Source: JAFGDI01 sp963662515 | GTDB lineage: Bacteria; Planctomycetota; Phycisphaerae; Sedimentisphaerales; SM23-30 | Direction of reading: 5' to 3' | Length of the DNA: 64,000 nt | NCBI GenBank assembly: GCA_963662515.1 | Contig: OY759675.1 | Span: forward strand, 2,418,001 to 2,482,000 | Shown: positions 34,658 to 44,374 of the stretch, one piece after another | How positions within the stretch are numbered: position 1 is the first letter of the stretch | Layout: every line of letters begins with the position of its first letter | The notes under the pieces: generated by a model | Databases searched by the model: none | The model's input: the letters and a program-made list of their open reading frames with translations, nothing else | What the model was told of the DNA's origin: nothing | Translations under genes and position numbers: made by a program

Positions 34658-35719
34658 ATGAAATTAGTTTGTTATGCTGCAGGAAAAAGCATTGAATGTC
34701 ACCCCCATACGGTAAACCGTCCGGCGGCAATGCTCAGTTTATTAGGCCAGAGCGTCATTGAGCATAATCTATCTGCTGTAAGCAATATAGATGAATATAT
34801 CATTATCACTGGTTTTGAAGGCGGAAAGATAGTTGAGGCATTAGGTTCGGAATTTCAGGGTAAGCCGGTATCTTATCTTGAAGTAAGCCCGGAGGCCCCC
34901 CTCCCTGATTGCTTCAGGCTCTTTAGTGAAAGAACCAAAGACCAGACTATAATATTTATGATCTGTGAATCGGTATTTTCTCCGGTTGATATTGCCAGAG
35001 TGGCAAATAATCCCGGGAGCCGGCTGATGAAGGATCAGCAGGCCTGTTGTTTGTTACACCTGACTGCCGCTCAACTGGCACTGATAAATGCTGGTGAACC
35101 CTTACAAAACATTGCCGCTGATATGGAACAGATCCAGGTGCAGGATTACTGGCATAGTCTGAAATATCCATGGAATTATCTGGAAGCCAATGTTGAGCTG
35201 GTTCGCCGTCTGACAGGCCAGGAAATAAAAGGGAAAGTTGAGTCGGGAGCAAGCATAAGCGGCCCGGTTTATATCGGGCCTGGCACTGTTATCAAACCTT
35301 TTACCTGTATTGAAGGGCCTGCCTTTATCGATGCCAACTGCACTATAGGACCATTTGCATATATTCGCAAAGATACAGTTATCTGCCAAAAGGTGCAACT
35401 GGGCCGCATGGAAGTTTTCGACTCTGTTTTAATGGACGGCTTCACCTCCAAACATGTCAGTTATGCCGCCCACTCTGTTATCGGAGCCAATGGTAATTTC
35501 GGGGCAGGCACAATAACTGCTGACTATCGCCATGATGGCGGGAATCATATTACGCTGGTTAATGGCGAAAAAGTGAACACCGGTCGGCGAAAACTCGGGG
35601 CTTTCCTGGGCGACAAAGTACATACCGCCATTGGCACATTGATATACCCTGGCCGTAAAATGTGGCCCGGAACATCAACCCTGCCCGGCGAAGTGCTGCA
35701 AAAAGACAGAACGGAATAA
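34658..35719 (+). CDS. GlmU-like protein with degenerate nucleotidyltransferase domain and left-handed beta-helix
   Basis: The 353-residue protein has an N-terminal Rossmann-like part (about 1-190) and a hexapeptide-repeat left-handed beta-helix (about 195-350: GASISGPVYIGPGTVIKPF, CTIGPFAYIRKDTVI, GANGNFGAGTITADYRHDGG). The N-terminus reads CYAAGKSIECHPHTVNRPAA, where active uridylyltransferases have LAAGxGTRMxxxxPK, so the nucleotide-binding signature is missing or strongly altered. SKHVSY resembles the catalytic-His region of GlmU acetyltransferase. Being next to glmM suggests GlcN-1-P acetylation, with uridylyl transfer possibly lost or done elsewhere. Confidence 0.78.
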   Translation: MKLVCYAAGKSIECHPHTVNRPAAMLSLLGQSVIEHNLSAVSNIDEYIIITGFEGGKIVEALGSEFQGKPVSYLEVSPEAPLPDCFRLFSERTKDQTIIFMICESVFSPVDIARVANNPGSRLMKDQQACCLLHLTAAQLALINAGEPLQNIAADMEQIQVQDYWHSLKYPWNYLEANVELVRRLTGQEIKGKVESGASISGPVYIGPGTVIKPFTCIEGPAFIDANCTIGPFAYIRKDTVICQKVQLGRMEVFDSVLMDGFTSKHVSYAAHSVIGANGNFGAGTITADYRHDGGNHITLVNGEKVNTGRRKLGAFLGDKVHTAIGTLIYPGRKMWPGTSTLPGEVLQKDRTE

Positions 35720-35724
35720 AACAT

Positions 35725-35781
35725 TTGATGCTCGCTCTCCAGCATATTTCTAACATCAAGTAGGAAACCTACTAGCGAGCA
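35725..35781 (+). ncRNA. Candidate pseudoknot/structured element in the glmU-like/proA convergent spacer
   Basis: TTGATG (35725-35730) pairs with CATCAA (35754-35759), the adjacent CTCGCT (35731-35736) pairs with AGCGAG (35774-35779), and AGTAGG (35759-35764) pairs with CCTACT (35768-35773) around AAA. In this order the first two helices form an H-type pseudoknot with a hairpin between them, or two mutually exclusive folds. It lies 6 bases past the plus-strand stop codon. It could also work on the minus strand after proA. There is no T-tract of note, so it is not an ordinary terminator. Confidence 0.4.
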
Positions 35782-35813
35782 ATACACAGCAAGTGCCTTA
35801 AACAGCCTCCAGC

Positions 35814-37109
35814 TCAGATATGTTTATCATGCAGATAAGGCTTTTTGTCCGGTTCAAAATCTGCAACAGCATGACCATTGCCAGTCATCAACCACTTGTA
35901 AATTGTAAGACCTTCCAGACCAACCGGGCCGCGAGCATGTATCTTGCCGGTACTGATACCAACCTCAGCACCTAAACCATAACGGAAACCATCGGCAAAA
36001 CGGGTTGAGCAATTACAAAAAACACTGGCAGAGTCAACTCGAGCCATAAAAACTTCAGCCCGCTGTTTATCCTGGGTAACAATACAGTCTGTATGACCTG
36101 AACCATATTTATTAATATGCTCAATTGCTTGTTCAAGCGAATCAACTACAGCAATAGAGAGAATAAGGTCATTATACTCAGTAGCCCAGTCCTGCTCCGT
36201 TGCCATGTTGCACTTGATTATCTTGCAAACTCGCTCATCCCCCCGTAACTCAACACCGGCTTTGCCATAAGCATCTGCCAATACGGGCAATACTTTTTCT
36301 GCTACGACAGAAGAGACAAGAAGCGTTTCCATGGCATTGCATACTGCCGGATACTGACATTTACTGTCAAAGGCAACCTTTACGGCCATTTCCAAGTCAG
36401 CTGAATCATCGATAAAGACATGACAAATACCATCAGCATGCCCCATAACCGGAATACGGGTATTATCCATAATATAGCGGACAAAGTCATTAGAACCACG
36501 CGGAATTACCAGATCTATATATTCGTCCATAGCCAGCATAGCCTTGACATCATCTCTACTCTGAAGTAAGGCCAGCCAGCCGGCAGGAAACCCGGCCTGA
36601 CAGGCGGCATTATCAATTACTTTAGCCAGTGCAGCATTAGTCAAAGCCGCTTCACTGCCTCCTTTAAGAAGCACAGCATTACCGCTTTTTATGGCCAGGG
36701 TTGATATCTGCACCAGAGCATCGGGACGACTTTCAAAAACTATACCCAGAACACCAATCGGGCAGGATACCCGGCGAAGAATAAGGTCATTATCTAGCCT
36801 GGTCGCATCAAGCTGACATCCAACCGGGTCAGGTAATTTGCGTAATGATTCTATGCCGGAGATAACAGCATTCAACTTTTCCTGATCAAATTTCAGCCTT
36901 TTGAGCAAAGCACTGGCAAGACCAGCAGATTCTGCGCTGGCAAGGTCTGCTCTGTTAGCTGCTATTATAATATCGCCATGAAGACGCAAAGCCTCCGCTA
37001 CAGACTGCAAGGCAAGATTCTTTAACTCACCAGGCAGAGAAGCTGTTATAACTGCCGCCTGGCGTGCCTGAGCAGCGATATCACGCATATTCAATTTCTC
37101 GTCCATCAT
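35814..37109 (-). CDS. proA: Gamma-glutamyl phosphate reductase
   Basis: The 431-residue protein catalyses the NADPH-dependent reduction of glutamyl 5-phosphate to glutamate semialdehyde in proline synthesis. Family landmarks are RVSCPIGVLGIVFESRPDA, LKGGSEAALTN, VIPRGSNDFVRYIM, the catalytic cysteine in QYPAVCNAMETLLV, and the C-terminal ARGPVGLEGLTIYKW. Length and motifs are normal. Two adjacent ATG codons (37109, 37106) could start it. It stands alone, convergent with the glmM run. No proB is in the window. Confidence 0.96.
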   Translation of the reverse strand: MMDEKLNMRDIAAQARQAAVITASLPGELKNLALQSVAEALRLHGDIIIAANRADLASAESAGLASALLKRLKFDQEKLNAVISGIESLRKLPDPVGCQLDATRLDNDLILRRVSCPIGVLGIVFESRPDALVQISTLAIKSGNAVLLKGGSEAALTNAALAKVIDNAACQAGFPAGWLALLQSRDDVKAMLAMDEYIDLVIPRGSNDFVRYIMDNTRIPVMGHADGICHVFIDDSADLEMAVKVAFDSKCQYPAVCNAMETLLVSSVVAEKVLPVLADAYGKAGVELRGDERVCKIIKCNMATEQDWATEYNDLILSIAVVDSLEQAIEHINKYGSGHTDCIVTQDKQRAEVFMARVDSASVFCNCSTRFADGFRYGLGAEVGISTGKIHARGPVGLEGLTIYKWLMTGNGHAVADFEPDKKPYLHDKHI

Positions 37110-37312
37110 TAGTATTCCTGTCGTATATAACTGCTTATGCAGCAGTGCAATAGGTTAATTCAGGCAGGCCGGAAACAAAAAAAACCAACCCAATAACTTA
37201 CAATTTTATTATACTGTTAACTCAACAAAATAACAAATGTAAATGTCGTTAACTGCTGCATATATTTATACACTATATCATCTCTTAACAACTCATCGAA
37301 CCAATAACATTT

Positions 37313-37355
37313 AAAAAAATTGGAGGAAGAACTGTTTGCACAATTCCTCCTCCAA
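37313..37355 (-). terminator. Rho-independent terminator of the LamG/PEP-CTERM gene
   Basis: TTGGAGGAAGAA (from 37320) and TTCCTCCTCCAA (to 37355) form a long stem with one A-C mismatch. On the minus strand it is followed by seven T residues (complement of 37313-37319). It lies 25 bases past the stop codon at 37380. Confidence 0.85.
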
Positions 37356-37379
37356 CATAATACGCAATACAATAACAGC

Positions 37380-38180
37380 TTACTTACGACGACGAAGCAT
37401 AGCAAGGGCACCTAATCCTATAATAGACATGGTAGCGGGTTCTGGAACAGCAGCACTTATAGCTTCATTTGACGCATCAACACCAAGAGCAAATGTAGTC
37501 GATATCTGATCGGCAGTCAAAGCATGATCATAAATACGAAAATCATATATATCACCGATCATTGAAGGATCACCCCAAGGCGAATTTGCACTGATACCAA
37601 TTGAAGATGAGACTGCCTGAAGATTAAGACCGGGACAGTCAAAATTGTTAAAAGGAGAAATATCTCCTCCTTCCAAAAAGGCAATCTGGCCTTCCATATA
37701 GTATTTCAGAGTAGTACCATCATAAGTTACTGTCATCCTTCGCATACCACCAATATCCATCGGTTCACCGCGCATCATTGAATCAGTAACACCATCAACC
37801 TTCACATGCACACTTGCCTGCCAGGGCTGCCCTCCATCAAGACGAGCTGGAGTAGCAATAATGAAATTATCCCTGGTACCATCACTGAATGAATACAGAG
37901 TTCTGTAGCCACCCTGAGGTTGGAAGGCATCAAACCATGTTTCAATGGTAAATGCACCTGTAATACCAGCAACCGCATCAGATGTCAGAGTTACTCCAGT
38001 ATTAGAGCCATCTGTCTTGAGAGCACCATCTGCTATTGTGCCTGTACCGAGCGTACCATGAGCTGTACCAACAGAATCACTGGCATCAACAGAAAAGTCA
38101 TAACGATGAACCAAACCACCATCTGCACTTAAAGTACATACACCAACGAGCGCAAGAAGAGACAATAACTGCTTTTTCAT
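37380..38180 (-). CDS. Secreted LamG-domain PEP-CTERM protein
   Basis: From the ATG at 38180 the 266-residue product has a signal peptide (MKKQLLSLLALVGVCTLSAD), a LamG/concanavalin-like domain over about 22-235 (LVHRYDFSVDASDSVGTAHG ... DIYDFRIYDHALTADQI), and the sorting tail VPEPATMSIIGLGALAMLRR followed by RK. Its N-terminal LamG stretch closely resembles that of the giant CotH protein at 44375 (LVHRY.F....DSVGTAHGTL), so the two share a module. An in-frame ATG three codons upstream is less likely because of the signal peptide. Confidence 0.88.
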   Translation of the reverse strand: MKKQLLSLLALVGVCTLSADGGLVHRYDFSVDASDSVGTAHGTLGTGTIADGALKTDGSNTGVTLTSDAVAGITGAFTIETWFDAFQPQGGYRTLYSFSDGTRDNFIIATPARLDGGQPWQASVHVKVDGVTDSMMRGEPMDIGGMRRMTVTYDGTTLKYYMEGQIAFLEGGDISPFNNFDCPGLNLQAVSSSIGISANSPWGDPSMIGDIYDFRIYDHALTADQISTTFALGVDASNEAISAAVPEPATMSIIGLGALAMLRRRK

Positions 38181-39554
38181 AGTTTCCATTCTCCTAAATC
38201 AAAAACACAAATCCTATTCACTAACTGGCGGAACACCCGCCTCGTCATAAAACCTGACCATGGAACAACCATAGGCCAGAACTAACTGACGAAATACAAA
38301 CAACCAAAGCAAATGCAATAGATATGCAATCACTCTGACCCTATCTCTGTGTTTCTACTATCTCGAATGGACTTTTCTCAGAAGTTATTTTTATGTTAGC
38401 TAATTGATGTCTGAGATACAAGTTAATTTTACAGAAATTTTAAATAATAAATATTACCATCAACACTTCATACCACATACAGCAGCAAATCTCTTCAACC
38501 TGTAACAAACAGTTCCTAACTAGATATACGCTCAACATATAAAATCACATCAGGAAGATTTATCCACTTAATACTTCACGCAACAGAAACAATAGCAAAG
38601 AATGATAATTAAAATTTAAAATGCAGTTAAATATATTTTCCAATAGAGCACTATAACAAAAGACAATATCACTTTCGTTAAATCCTGCAAATATCAGACA
38701 AAGAACTCTATTTTGCGAATGAACCAATTATCAAACTATAATGACTAATATCAGAGTAAACTTATTATTCATGGTAAATGCTAATTCCCTGCAATCAAAG
38801 CTGAAAGTCCATAAACATCACTTCTAAACCAGTTCAGCATACCAAAATTAATGATTAATTTATATACATTGAAAGGCTCTTATTTAGTTCATTTTAGTAC
38901 TATCTGCAAGATGAGTTTTGTATAACACTAAAAATACAAACACCAGCAAAATTAGACTGTTTTGTAAAATAATGTAAAACACAAATAGCGGCATGTCATT
39001 AGCTACACTACAAATAACGCATAATGGCTAACAATAAACCAGCTATAGAGATAGCAATAAATGTGTTTTTCACTAAAAAACAATCTATTTTTAACAAAAA
39101 GGGGTATTTAACCTTTCATTATTTTAGATAAATTTACTATAATAACATGGTACAAGTAAGATTAGCAGAATTAATGATCATATATTTTAGTTGGTAAGGA
39201 CGATTAAGATAACAGGTCTAGTGTGCTTGAAACTGGATTAGAGATGGAATATTACAAGTAAGTTGAGATAAGCCCAAGGCTCTCTTAGCTCACTGTTGAG
39301 AAGCTGCCAGAAGACTGCTACGCCGGCGTTAATAGTCGGCCCACAAAATTCAATCCTGAATCGTTTATATATAAAAGCTATATAAGTTAATAATTTCTGA
39401 TAAAAAGCTCACATTTCGGGTATTTCATATACCCGGAAAGTTAAGTTCTGCCAATTATGTCCCCTTTCGCTCTGATTCGAGAGGGTTATTAAAGTTTATA
39501 ACAAACTTATTGAATTGTGTTAATACTGCAATATGAAATAGCATGGAATGTTTT
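38181..39554. other. Long A+T-rich divergent intergenic region
   Basis: This 1.37 kb stretch between two divergent genes has no open frame of note and none of the mosaic repeats. Near its right end are small secondary-structure candidates: GCCGGC-GTTAATA-GTCGGC (about 39321-39339) and TTTCGGGTAT/ATACCCGGAAA (about 39414-39437). They may belong to a 5' leader of the VTC gene. A TTGAAT/TATGAA pair (39510 and 39532) is too close to the start codon to be convincing as its promoter. Confidence 0.45.
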
Positions 39555-40481
39555 ATGTCGGAAGGCAACGAAAATATGACATCAGAAGCGAAAAAGAAAA
39601 TACCCGGCAATGAGTGTAAGCCTGAGTTATTCTGCAGCGAAAAACTAATAGAAGCTCAAAATATTAATCAGATACAGCCAGTAATAAAAATCAACCCTTC
39701 ATCTATAGAAGAAGAAGATAAAACTCTGTGCAGCCGCTACGAACTAAAATATCGAATAACCGAATCACAGGCCCGTAGTATAGCCAATTACATTCAGTCA
39801 AGAATGGAAATGGACAAATATTCGCGTAAAAGTCCAGATGGCAATTATTGCATATCAAGTCTTTATATAGATTCAAACCTGCTTGATCTTTGCAAAGACA
39901 CCGTAGAAAAGAAAAAGAGTCGTTATAAACTACGAGTTCGCTGTTATGATGACAATCCTGAGTCACCCTGCTTTGTTGAGATTAAAAGGCGAATTGATGG
40001 TGTCATACATAAAAGCCGGGTACGAACTGGTAAAAATCAGCTCGATGCCATATTCAATGGATCCAGAATATCTGGGTTGAATAGCGAAAAAGATACAAAG
40101 AACATGGAGCAGTTCCAGTATTACCTGCGTATGATACATGCCCGGCCTATACTTTTATGCCGGTATCTGCGTCAAGCTTTCGAGGACATCTCTAATTCAG
40201 ACAGTCGCCTGCGAATAACATTCGACCGAAAGATAGCTTTCAAGCCGGTTGATCGCCCTATAGTGACTACCGGTGGCGCTGGCTGGCGTGACCTGGCAAT
40301 TGACTTTGTGGTAATGGAAATAAAATTTACTGATAAATACCCGGTGTGGGTAAATGACATGATAAAAATGTTCGATATAAAACGAGGAAGCATGTCAAAA
40401 TATGTTTCATCTATCAAACAGTCAGCGACTATGGGATTCAGCAGCCAGATGAACATGGCCAGAATGTTATTCAGGAAGTAA
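39555..40481 (+). CDS. VTC-domain protein (polyphosphate polymerase family)
   Basis: The protein has about 308 residues. After a poorly conserved acidic N-terminus of about 55 residues comes a VTC-type tunnel domain of the CYTH/TTM superfamily: CSRYELKYRI, YCISSLYIDS, KKKSRYKLRVRCYDD, CFVEIKRRIDGVIHKSR, LCRYLRQAFE, RITFDRKI and the C-terminal VVMEIKFTDKYPVWV, which supply the alternating basic and acidic residues lining the tunnel. In yeast Vtc4 this domain makes polyphosphate from ATP. The start could be 39543, 39555 (GGAATG upstream) or 39576. The DUF4956 gene follows after 20 bases. Confidence 0.88.
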   Translation: MSEGNENMTSEAKKKIPGNECKPELFCSEKLIEAQNINQIQPVIKINPSSIEEEDKTLCSRYELKYRITESQARSIANYIQSRMEMDKYSRKSPDGNYCISSLYIDSNLLDLCKDTVEKKKSRYKLRVRCYDDNPESPCFVEIKRRIDGVIHKSRVRTGKNQLDAIFNGSRISGLNSEKDTKNMEQFQYYLRMIHARPILLCRYLRQAFEDISNSDSRLRITFDRKIAFKPVDRPIVTTGGAGWRDLAIDFVVMEIKFTDKYPVWVNDMIKMFDIKRGSMSKYVSSIKQSATMGFSSQMNMARMLFRK

Positions 40482-40501
40482 TAAAACAGGAGATACAATA
40501 A

Positions 40502-41200
40502 ATGGATTTTATCTGGCGTACTATGGAGAATGCGTCAATAACCTCACCGGAGACTACTATCCAGTCAGTTCTCCTGTCGATTTTGTTGTCGTTCGTACTG
40601 GGGCAATTTCTGGCCTGGATATACTATCTTACCCATAGCGGTCTTTCATACTCGCGATCTTTTGTGCAATCTCTGATATTATTAACCGTGATAATTTCAC
40701 TGGTCATGTCAACTATAGCAGGCAGCTTTGTGGTAGCAGTCGGACTTATGGGAGCATTATCGATGGTCCGTTTCCGCAATGTTATCAAAGACACCCGTGA
40801 TATTGCCTTTCTGTTTTGCGCATTAGTTACGGGCATGGCCACTGGCTCTCAGAGATATTCGATCGCGATATTGGGAACTGTAGGCCTTAGCATAATCATA
40901 ATATATCTGCACCTGTCAGAGTTTGGCTCTCAGCAGTCCAATAATGCTTTTTTACGATTCAACCTCGCTGACCACATTACCAAAGACCATCAGGTGGTAG
41001 CAATACTGAAAAAGTTCTGCGGTAATTTTTCTCTGATATCATCACAGGACAATGCCTTTGGCACACCTGATGTCGAATATGCCTATCAGTTAGTAATAAA
41101 GAACGCCTCAAAAAATGAGATAATGCTTTCAGAACTGCAAAAGGTTCAGGGTATAAGAAATATAAGCCTGACCGTGCAGGAACAATTACTTCAGATGTAA
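40502..41200 (+). CDS. DUF4956 integral membrane protein
   Basis: The 232-residue protein has about four predicted membrane helices in its first 140 residues and a soluble C-terminal domain of about 90 residues. The central signature MGALSMVRFRNVIKDTRDIAFL is the conserved part of DUF4956, between helices three and four. DUF4956 genes are regular neighbours of VTC-domain and CotH genes in many bacteria, and the function is unknown. Here it is sandwiched between the VTC protein and a membrane-fusion protein, so it is the only polytopic inner-membrane protein of the cluster and a candidate for its channel or assembly platform. Confidence 0.87.
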   Translation: MDFIWRTMENASITSPETTIQSVLLSILLSFVLGQFLAWIYYLTHSGLSYSRSFVQSLILLTVIISLVMSTIAGSFVVAVGLMGALSMVRFRNVIKDTRDIAFLFCALVTGMATGSQRYSIAILGTVGLSIIIIYLHLSEFGSQQSNNAFLRFNLADHITKDHQVVAILKKFCGNFSLISSQDNAFGTPDVEYAYQLVIKNASKNEIMLSELQKVQGIRNISLTVQEQLLQM

Positions 41201-41234
41201 CTTATGGTACAATAGCGAAAGAGCGATATTATAT

Positions 41235-42392
41235 ATGAAATTACAATTAAAAAAGGGAAAGACCACCAAAATACTGCCCATTGCAGTATGGTTATCAGCG
41301 GTTTGTGCTGTTGGCTATCTGTTAAATCATCAGGCCCACCGCACACAATTGGTCGGCATAGCATACAGCGAACTGCAAACAATCAACAGTGTAGAGTCTG
41401 GCTATATCAGATCTATGCCGGTCACTCTATATCAAGAGGTAAAAAAAGGTGATACTCTTGCAATAATTAAGGAATGTTCATTAGGTCGTGAAGAGTATAA
41501 TGATGAATACCTGAAAGCCAGACAGGCAACAGAGCAGGCAGAACTCGAAAGACTTAAAGCAGAGCTGGCAGCAGTAGAACAGGAATTGATTAATGAACAG
41601 TTCACTCTGGAAAATGAGATAATATCTGAAGGGCGTTCTCTGAGCATTGAAGTGGAAAAAGCCCGTCTTTCATTACTCCAGATAAGAGCATCATTGGAAC
41701 CCGGCCGCCTGACCCTGAAAGACATGGAAGTTGAGATCGAGATAGTTGAAAGCCTGCTGGCTCAGGGGGCAGCAGAACAATATGAACTCGATAAATGCAG
41801 ATCCGAATATAATATCCTTAAAGAACAGATAGCTATCGAAGAGTTGCAACTGGCGGCCGCGGAATTAACACTAAAGAACGCACAGCTGCAAAGAGAAGAA
41901 TTCGAAGCTCAAAAGAGCAGAATAAATTTCTCGATCGAAACCCGCCTTGAACCCATTCGCAAAGCCATAGTTGTTCAGGAAAGAGTGATAAATGAGATCA
42001 TGAATATGTATGATACCGTTGTCCTGAAGGCTCCATTTGATGGCATAGTGAACAATCTGTATTTCAAAAGCGGTCAGGCTGTTACCGGCGGTGCAATAAT
42101 AATGACCCTTATCAAGCCACAGGCTCAGCGTATTATGGCCTGGGTCCCTCAAAAGAGTATAGGACATTTCACACCAGGCACTAAAGTTGAAATAGTATCC
42201 TTAACTGATAATCGGATATCATTCGAATCAGAAATAGCCAATGTATCGGCCGCCATGGAGCTTATGCCAGATGTATTATGGCCCAGCCCTACCATTCCAA
42301 CCTGGGGCAGACCAATTGAAATACCAATATTGCCCGAATTTAAGAGTATTCACAATGAAATGGTAGGCCTCAGAGTAGTAAGAAGCAACTAA
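41235..42392 (+). CDS. HlyD-type membrane-fusion (periplasmic adaptor) protein
   Basis: The 385-residue protein has one N-terminal membrane helix (about 13-31), a first lipoyl half near YIRSMPVTLYQEVKKGDTLAI, a long coiled-coil hairpin (about 85-245, e.g. QAELERLKAELAAVEQELIN and VVQERVINEIMN), the second lipoyl half VVLKAPFDGIVNNLYFKSGQ and a beta-barrel region (MAWVPQKSIGHFTPGTKVEI). Such adaptors bridge an inner-membrane transporter to a TolC channel. The TolC-like gene follows after 2 bases. No ABC or RND transporter gene is present in the cluster. Confidence 0.9.
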   Translation: MKLQLKKGKTTKILPIAVWLSAVCAVGYLLNHQAHRTQLVGIAYSELQTINSVESGYIRSMPVTLYQEVKKGDTLAIIKECSLGREEYNDEYLKARQATEQAELERLKAELAAVEQELINEQFTLENEIISEGRSLSIEVEKARLSLLQIRASLEPGRLTLKDMEVEIEIVESLLAQGAAEQYELDKCRSEYNILKEQIAIEELQLAAAELTLKNAQLQREEFEAQKSRINFSIETRLEPIRKAIVVQERVINEIMNMYDTVVLKAPFDGIVNNLYFKSGQAVTGGAIIMTLIKPQAQRIMAWVPQKSIGHFTPGTKVEIVSLTDNRISFESEIANVSAAMELMPDVLWPSPTIPTWGRPIEIPILPEFKSIHNEMVGLRVVRSN

Positions 42393-42394
42393 AT

Positions 42395-44035
42395 ATGGGT
42401 AACTTTATGAATTGGTACTCAACAAGAATAATAACTTGCCTCAGCCTGGCTACGGTTCTTTCAGGATGCAATCCTGACCTGAAAAAAACAGTTTATGAAA
42501 CTGATAAAAAGGCATACGATGTCATTGACAAGACCTGGCAGGCTACCTCAAATGATATTTTCGGCCAGTATCGTATTACTGACCCCAATAATACTGCGCA
42601 AGGTTCAGAAAATGAGCTAATAGCAAATTATCTCGCTAATGGTGTTCTGGATCTCAAAAACGCTGTCGCCCTGTGCCTGAACAACAATCGTGAATTTCAG
42701 ACTCAAAAGGAAGAACTGTATATTACAGCTCTGGATCAACTCGAAACCGAAAATGAGTTCAATGGTATTTTCACTGGTGAGGTAGAAAGCATATATGAAA
42801 AAGACAGTGATGTTGAGAGCCTGAATACTTCAGCTACTATAGGCTTTAATAAGCTGCTGGCCAGCGGAGCCAGGATCGGCAGTAACATTGGACTGGGGTG
42901 TATCGACATAATCTCTGGCGATGCCAGGAGCGGGTTATCTGCAATTGCATCTGCGACAATAACCCAGCCCTTACTGCGTGGTGCCGGTCGCAAAGTTGCC
43001 CTTGAAAACATTACTCAGGCTCAGCGTAATACTATGTATAAAATCCGCGATTTCAATCAATTTCGCAAAGAATTGGTAGTTGAGATCGTATCAGATTATT
43101 ACAATCTGCTGCTTCTGGAATGTATAAATAACAATCATACGATTTATTACAGGGAAATGGAAAGCCTTTATGGCAATCTGAAGACAAGGGCAAATGCAGG
43201 TCGCATACCTCTGCATGAACTTGAACAGGCTGATCAGGATCGTATATCAGCCCAAACCGACCTACTGGAAGCCCGGCGAAAATATGAAGATGCTCTGGAT
43301 CAGTTCAAACTAAAACTTTCTATACCAGCCAATACTTTTTTTACACTCGACAATAATGAACTGATCATACTTGCCAACACGGTAAGCAACCAGATGCAGC
43401 TCAGTGAGGAACAGGCTATCGACATGGCTATGGACCAGCGTCTTGATATGCTTAATGCTATTGATTTTACCCTCGACGCCCAGAGAAAGGTAGAAGTTGC
43501 AGCCGATGCGATAAGAGCAGAACTTAATCTGGTTGGAAATGCCAATTCGCAAAGGCGTTTATCTCCTTCCAGTGCCCGTGGAACTGACAATAGCTACTCG
43601 CTTGGTCTGGAAATGGATCTGCCACTGGATCGTCTTGCTGAAAAGAACGCTTATCGCAAAGCAGTAATTGACATAGAAAGAGCCCAAAGATATCAACAAG
43701 AGATCAAAGACCTCATTACTACTGACATTAAAAAGGGTTATCGAAAACTAGAAGAAAGCCGGAGTAAATATCATAATGAGATCAATGGCTTAGATTTAGC
43801 CCAAAAGCGTTCAAAGAACACTGAGACATTACTAAAATACGGCCGGGCCAATACCAGAGACCTACTCGATGCCAGAGAAGACTACCTCGATGCCAGTAAT
43901 GAGGTGAATAAAGCTACTGTAGAATATGCCATAGCCAATCTGGAAATACTCAGAGACTCTGGTATAATCAAGATAAAAAGCGATAGCAGCTGGAGCTCTT
44001 TACCGGAGGAAAAGGTATCAGCTGTAATTGAATAA
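42395..44035 (+). CDS. TolC-family outer-membrane channel lipoprotein
   Basis: The 546-residue protein has a lipoprotein signal ending in the lipobox VLSGC (Cys25). The rest shows the two repeats of outer-membrane efflux proteins: long helices with SDYYNLLLLECINNNHTIYY and AGRIPLHELEQADQDRISAQ in the first, and ALGLE-like beta segment SYSLGLEMDLPLDRLAEKNA, KKGYRKLEESRSKYHNEING and YGRANTRDLLDAREDYLDAS in the second. It starts 2 bases after the adaptor stop codon. It would provide the outer-membrane exit for whatever the VTC/DUF4956 module produces or moves. Confidence 0.9.
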   Translation: MGNFMNWYSTRIITCLSLATVLSGCNPDLKKTVYETDKKAYDVIDKTWQATSNDIFGQYRITDPNNTAQGSENELIANYLANGVLDLKNAVALCLNNNREFQTQKEELYITALDQLETENEFNGIFTGEVESIYEKDSDVESLNTSATIGFNKLLASGARIGSNIGLGCIDIISGDARSGLSAIASATITQPLLRGAGRKVALENITQAQRNTMYKIRDFNQFRKELVVEIVSDYYNLLLLECINNNHTIYYREMESLYGNLKTRANAGRIPLHELEQADQDRISAQTDLLEARRKYEDALDQFKLKLSIPANTFFTLDNNELIILANTVSNQMQLSEEQAIDMAMDQRLDMLNAIDFTLDAQRKVEVAADAIRAELNLVGNANSQRRLSPSSARGTDNSYSLGLEMDLPLDRLAEKNAYRKAVIDIERAQRYQQEIKDLITTDIKKGYRKLEESRSKYHNEINGLDLAQKRSKNTETLLKYGRANTRDLLDAREDYLDASNEVNKATVEYAIANLEILRDSGIIKIKSDSSWSSLPEEKVSAVIE

Positions 44036-44374
44036 TACTTGCATTAAATCCATTAGTGCTTTTATAGTAAGGAGTTATTCTAATCTTTAGACTTAATTCC
44101 AAATTGCGATAAAGATTATCTTTCAATTTACTTATTGGGTTATTTGAAAATAATTAATCTTGGTTCAACATAAGTCATTGTTATAAATCGCCGATAGGTA
44201 AATAAGTAGGAATATTGTAGAAAATATATATGAAAAATAATTCATATATGAAAAATAATACAATACCATTCAGGCCGCGACCTGATATAATTAGATAAGA
44301 GAAGTGTTAAATAGAATTAGTGTTCAGAATAGGTTCAATATAGTCAATGCAAGCTTAAAGCAAAAGGTGGTATT
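44036..44374. other. Spacer between the VTC-TolC operon and the giant CotH gene
   Basis: This A+T-rich sequence contains two direct copies of ATATATGAAAAATAAT (44226-44241 and 44244-44259). A promoter for the CotH gene could lie here; no terminator hairpin was recognised, so read-through from the operon is possible. Confidence 0.5.

Noticed and set aside
39414..39437. Hairpin in the VTC leader considered as a known riboswitch
   Set aside because: No consensus of a known riboswitch class could be matched by eye; left as a minor structural note.
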